The notes under the pieces are model-generated. The model was not told the origin of the DNA. It searched no databases and worked only from the letters and a program-made list of their open reading frames with translations. This document shows positions 40,849-41,493 of a stretch of 41,493 bases of DNA, piece by piece. This stretch comes from Chromatiales bacterium (lineage in GTDB: Bacteria; Pseudomonadota; Gammaproteobacteria; Chromatiales; Chromatiaceae). Every line of letters starts with the position of its first letter. Within the stretch, counting starts at the first letter, position 1. Location: positions 1 to 41,493 of the forward strand of contig JANTHJ010000017.1 in assembly GCA_024762475.1 (NCBI GenBank), given 5' to 3'. A program made the translations under genes and the position numbers.

Positions 40849-41493
40849 TCACAGCCGGTACAGGGTGGGCAGCAGCCAGGAGAACATGGCCCACATGATC
40901 AGGGTCAGCGGGATGCCCACCTTGAGGAAGTCGCCGAAGGTATAGCCGCCGGCGCTCATCACCAGCAGGTTGGTCTTGTAGGCGATGGGGGTCGCGTAGC
41001 TCATGTTCGCGCCGAACAGTACCGCCAGCACGAAGGGCTCTTCCGGCAGCCCCAGTTGGCGGGCGATGCCGATCGCGATGGGGGTGCCGATCAGGGCGGC
41101 TGCGTTGTTGGAGACGATGTTGGTGAAGACCGCCATCAGCAGCATCAGGCCGCTGAGCATCACCGCCGGCGGGATGCCGCGGGTGGCAGTGACGAACTCG
41201 CCGGCCAGCCAGTCGGCACCGCCGGTCTCCAGGAGGGCGCGGCCCAATGCCAGGCTGGCCACCACGATCAGGATCACCTGGCTGCTCAGGGCACGCGAGG
41301 CGTCCCGCCATCCCAGGCAGCCGGTAGTGACCATCAGCAGGATACCGGCCAGGGCGCTGTAGACGATGGGTACCCAGCCCAATGCGGCCGGCAGCACGAT
41401 GCCGGCCATGATGGCCAGCGCCAGCGATGCCTTCTCGGTATGCGGCAGCTCGGCAGTCGCATCCAGGACCAGTACATCGCCCTCGTGCTTGAG
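40849..41493 (-). CDS. SLC13-family permease, N-terminal part outside the window
   Basis: The visible 214 C-terminal residues begin within a soluble stretch, LKHEGDVLVLDATAEL, which looks like the end of a TrkA-C/RCK_C domain. Membrane helices of the SLC13/ArsB-type transporter then follow. Helical segments include LALAIMAGIVLPAALGWV, VILIVVASLALGRALL, LMLLMAVFTNIVSNNAAA and FLKVGIPLTLIMWAMFSWLL. The SNNAA motif and NMSYATPIAYKTN are hallmarks of sodium:dicarboxylate/sulfate-type family members with internal TrkA-C domains. Substrate (sulfate, dicarboxylate or other anion) cannot be told. It ends LYRL at the convergent junction with lpoB. Confidence 0.85.
   Translation of the reverse strand, partial: LKHEGDVLVLDATAELPHTEKASLALAIMAGIVLPAALGWVPIVYSALAGILLMVTTGCLGWRDASRALSSQVILIVVASLALGRALLETGGADWLAGEFVTATRGIPPAVMLSGLMLLMAVFTNIVSNNAAALIGTPIAIGIARQLGLPEEPFVLAVLFGANMSYATPIAYKTNLLVMSAGGYTFGDFLKVGIPLTLIMWAMFSWLLPTLYRL

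Noticed and set aside
1-41493. CRISPR array, insertion sequence or prophage
   Set aside because: No regularly spaced identical repeats of CRISPR length, no transposase or integrase and no phage structural genes were found in any frame.

Overview
The window is high-GC, densely coded chromosomal DNA. Its content points to a gammaproteobacterium: an lptD-surA-pdxA operon, amgK divergent from lptD, a YcfL/LpoB lipoprotein cluster, hrpB, cobalamin-dependent metH, and REP hairpins of the GTGGGAGCGGCTTCAGCC type. A DsrE-like protein and a PEP-CTERM protein would fit an environmental, possibly sulfur-oxidising lineage such as Chromatiales or relatives. That placement is inference; the window holds no rRNA or marker set that settles it.

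Region 1 (1-2510) is a divergent pair: a PlcP/LpxH-like metallophosphoesterase on minus and a PEP-CTERM-anchored choice-of-anchor I beta-propeller on plus. The space between them holds two oppositely oriented PhoB-box-like sites, each exactly 10 bp from a -10-like hexamer, so the pair looks phosphate-controlled. Region 2 (2560-7660, minus) is the outer-membrane biogenesis operon lptD-surA-pdxA, preceded downstream by a decayed REP-like element. Region 3 (7798-10804, plus) is a translationally coupled run: AmgK sugar kinase, YigB-like HAD phosphatase, and a membrane-anchored TAXI binding protein. Region 4 (10810-12776, minus) is an FtsX-type ABC exporter pair.

Region 5 (12966-15742, plus) links an archaeal-type thymidine/AMP phosphorylase homologue, a PRPP-synthetase-like enzyme and a MIF-family tautomerase; it resembles a nucleotide-ribose salvage module. 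A REPIN-like inverted pair of hairpins follows. Region 6 (15912-18592, minus) holds a periplasmic SH3-like/VWA protein resembling the sensor half of PpkA but without a kinase, plus a membrane-anchored Sel1-like partner. Region 7 (18829-24102) has endonuclease I, an SCP2-like protein, metH with a perfect TATAAT, and a DUF3096-like peptide. Region 8 (24113-29414, plus) has an SF2 helicase, an OsmC-like protein, PhoU, a Na/Pi cotransporter and a coiled-coil protein. Short tandem repeats, a hairpin and a third REP follow.

Region 9 (29601-34495) has hrpB, tRNA-Val(CAC) with its own promoter and terminator, a periplasmic DsrE-like protein, a cytidylate-kinase-like protein, a Cys-motif small protein and a PGDYG-like protein. 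Region 10 (34794-40836, plus) is the most unusual: a five-gene envelope cluster with one CsgG/FlgT-like protein, an 832-residue protein carrying three CsgG-like units, a COG3014-type repeat protein, a YcfL-like lipoprotein and an LpoB-like lipoprotein. The window ends inside an SLC13-type permease on minus.
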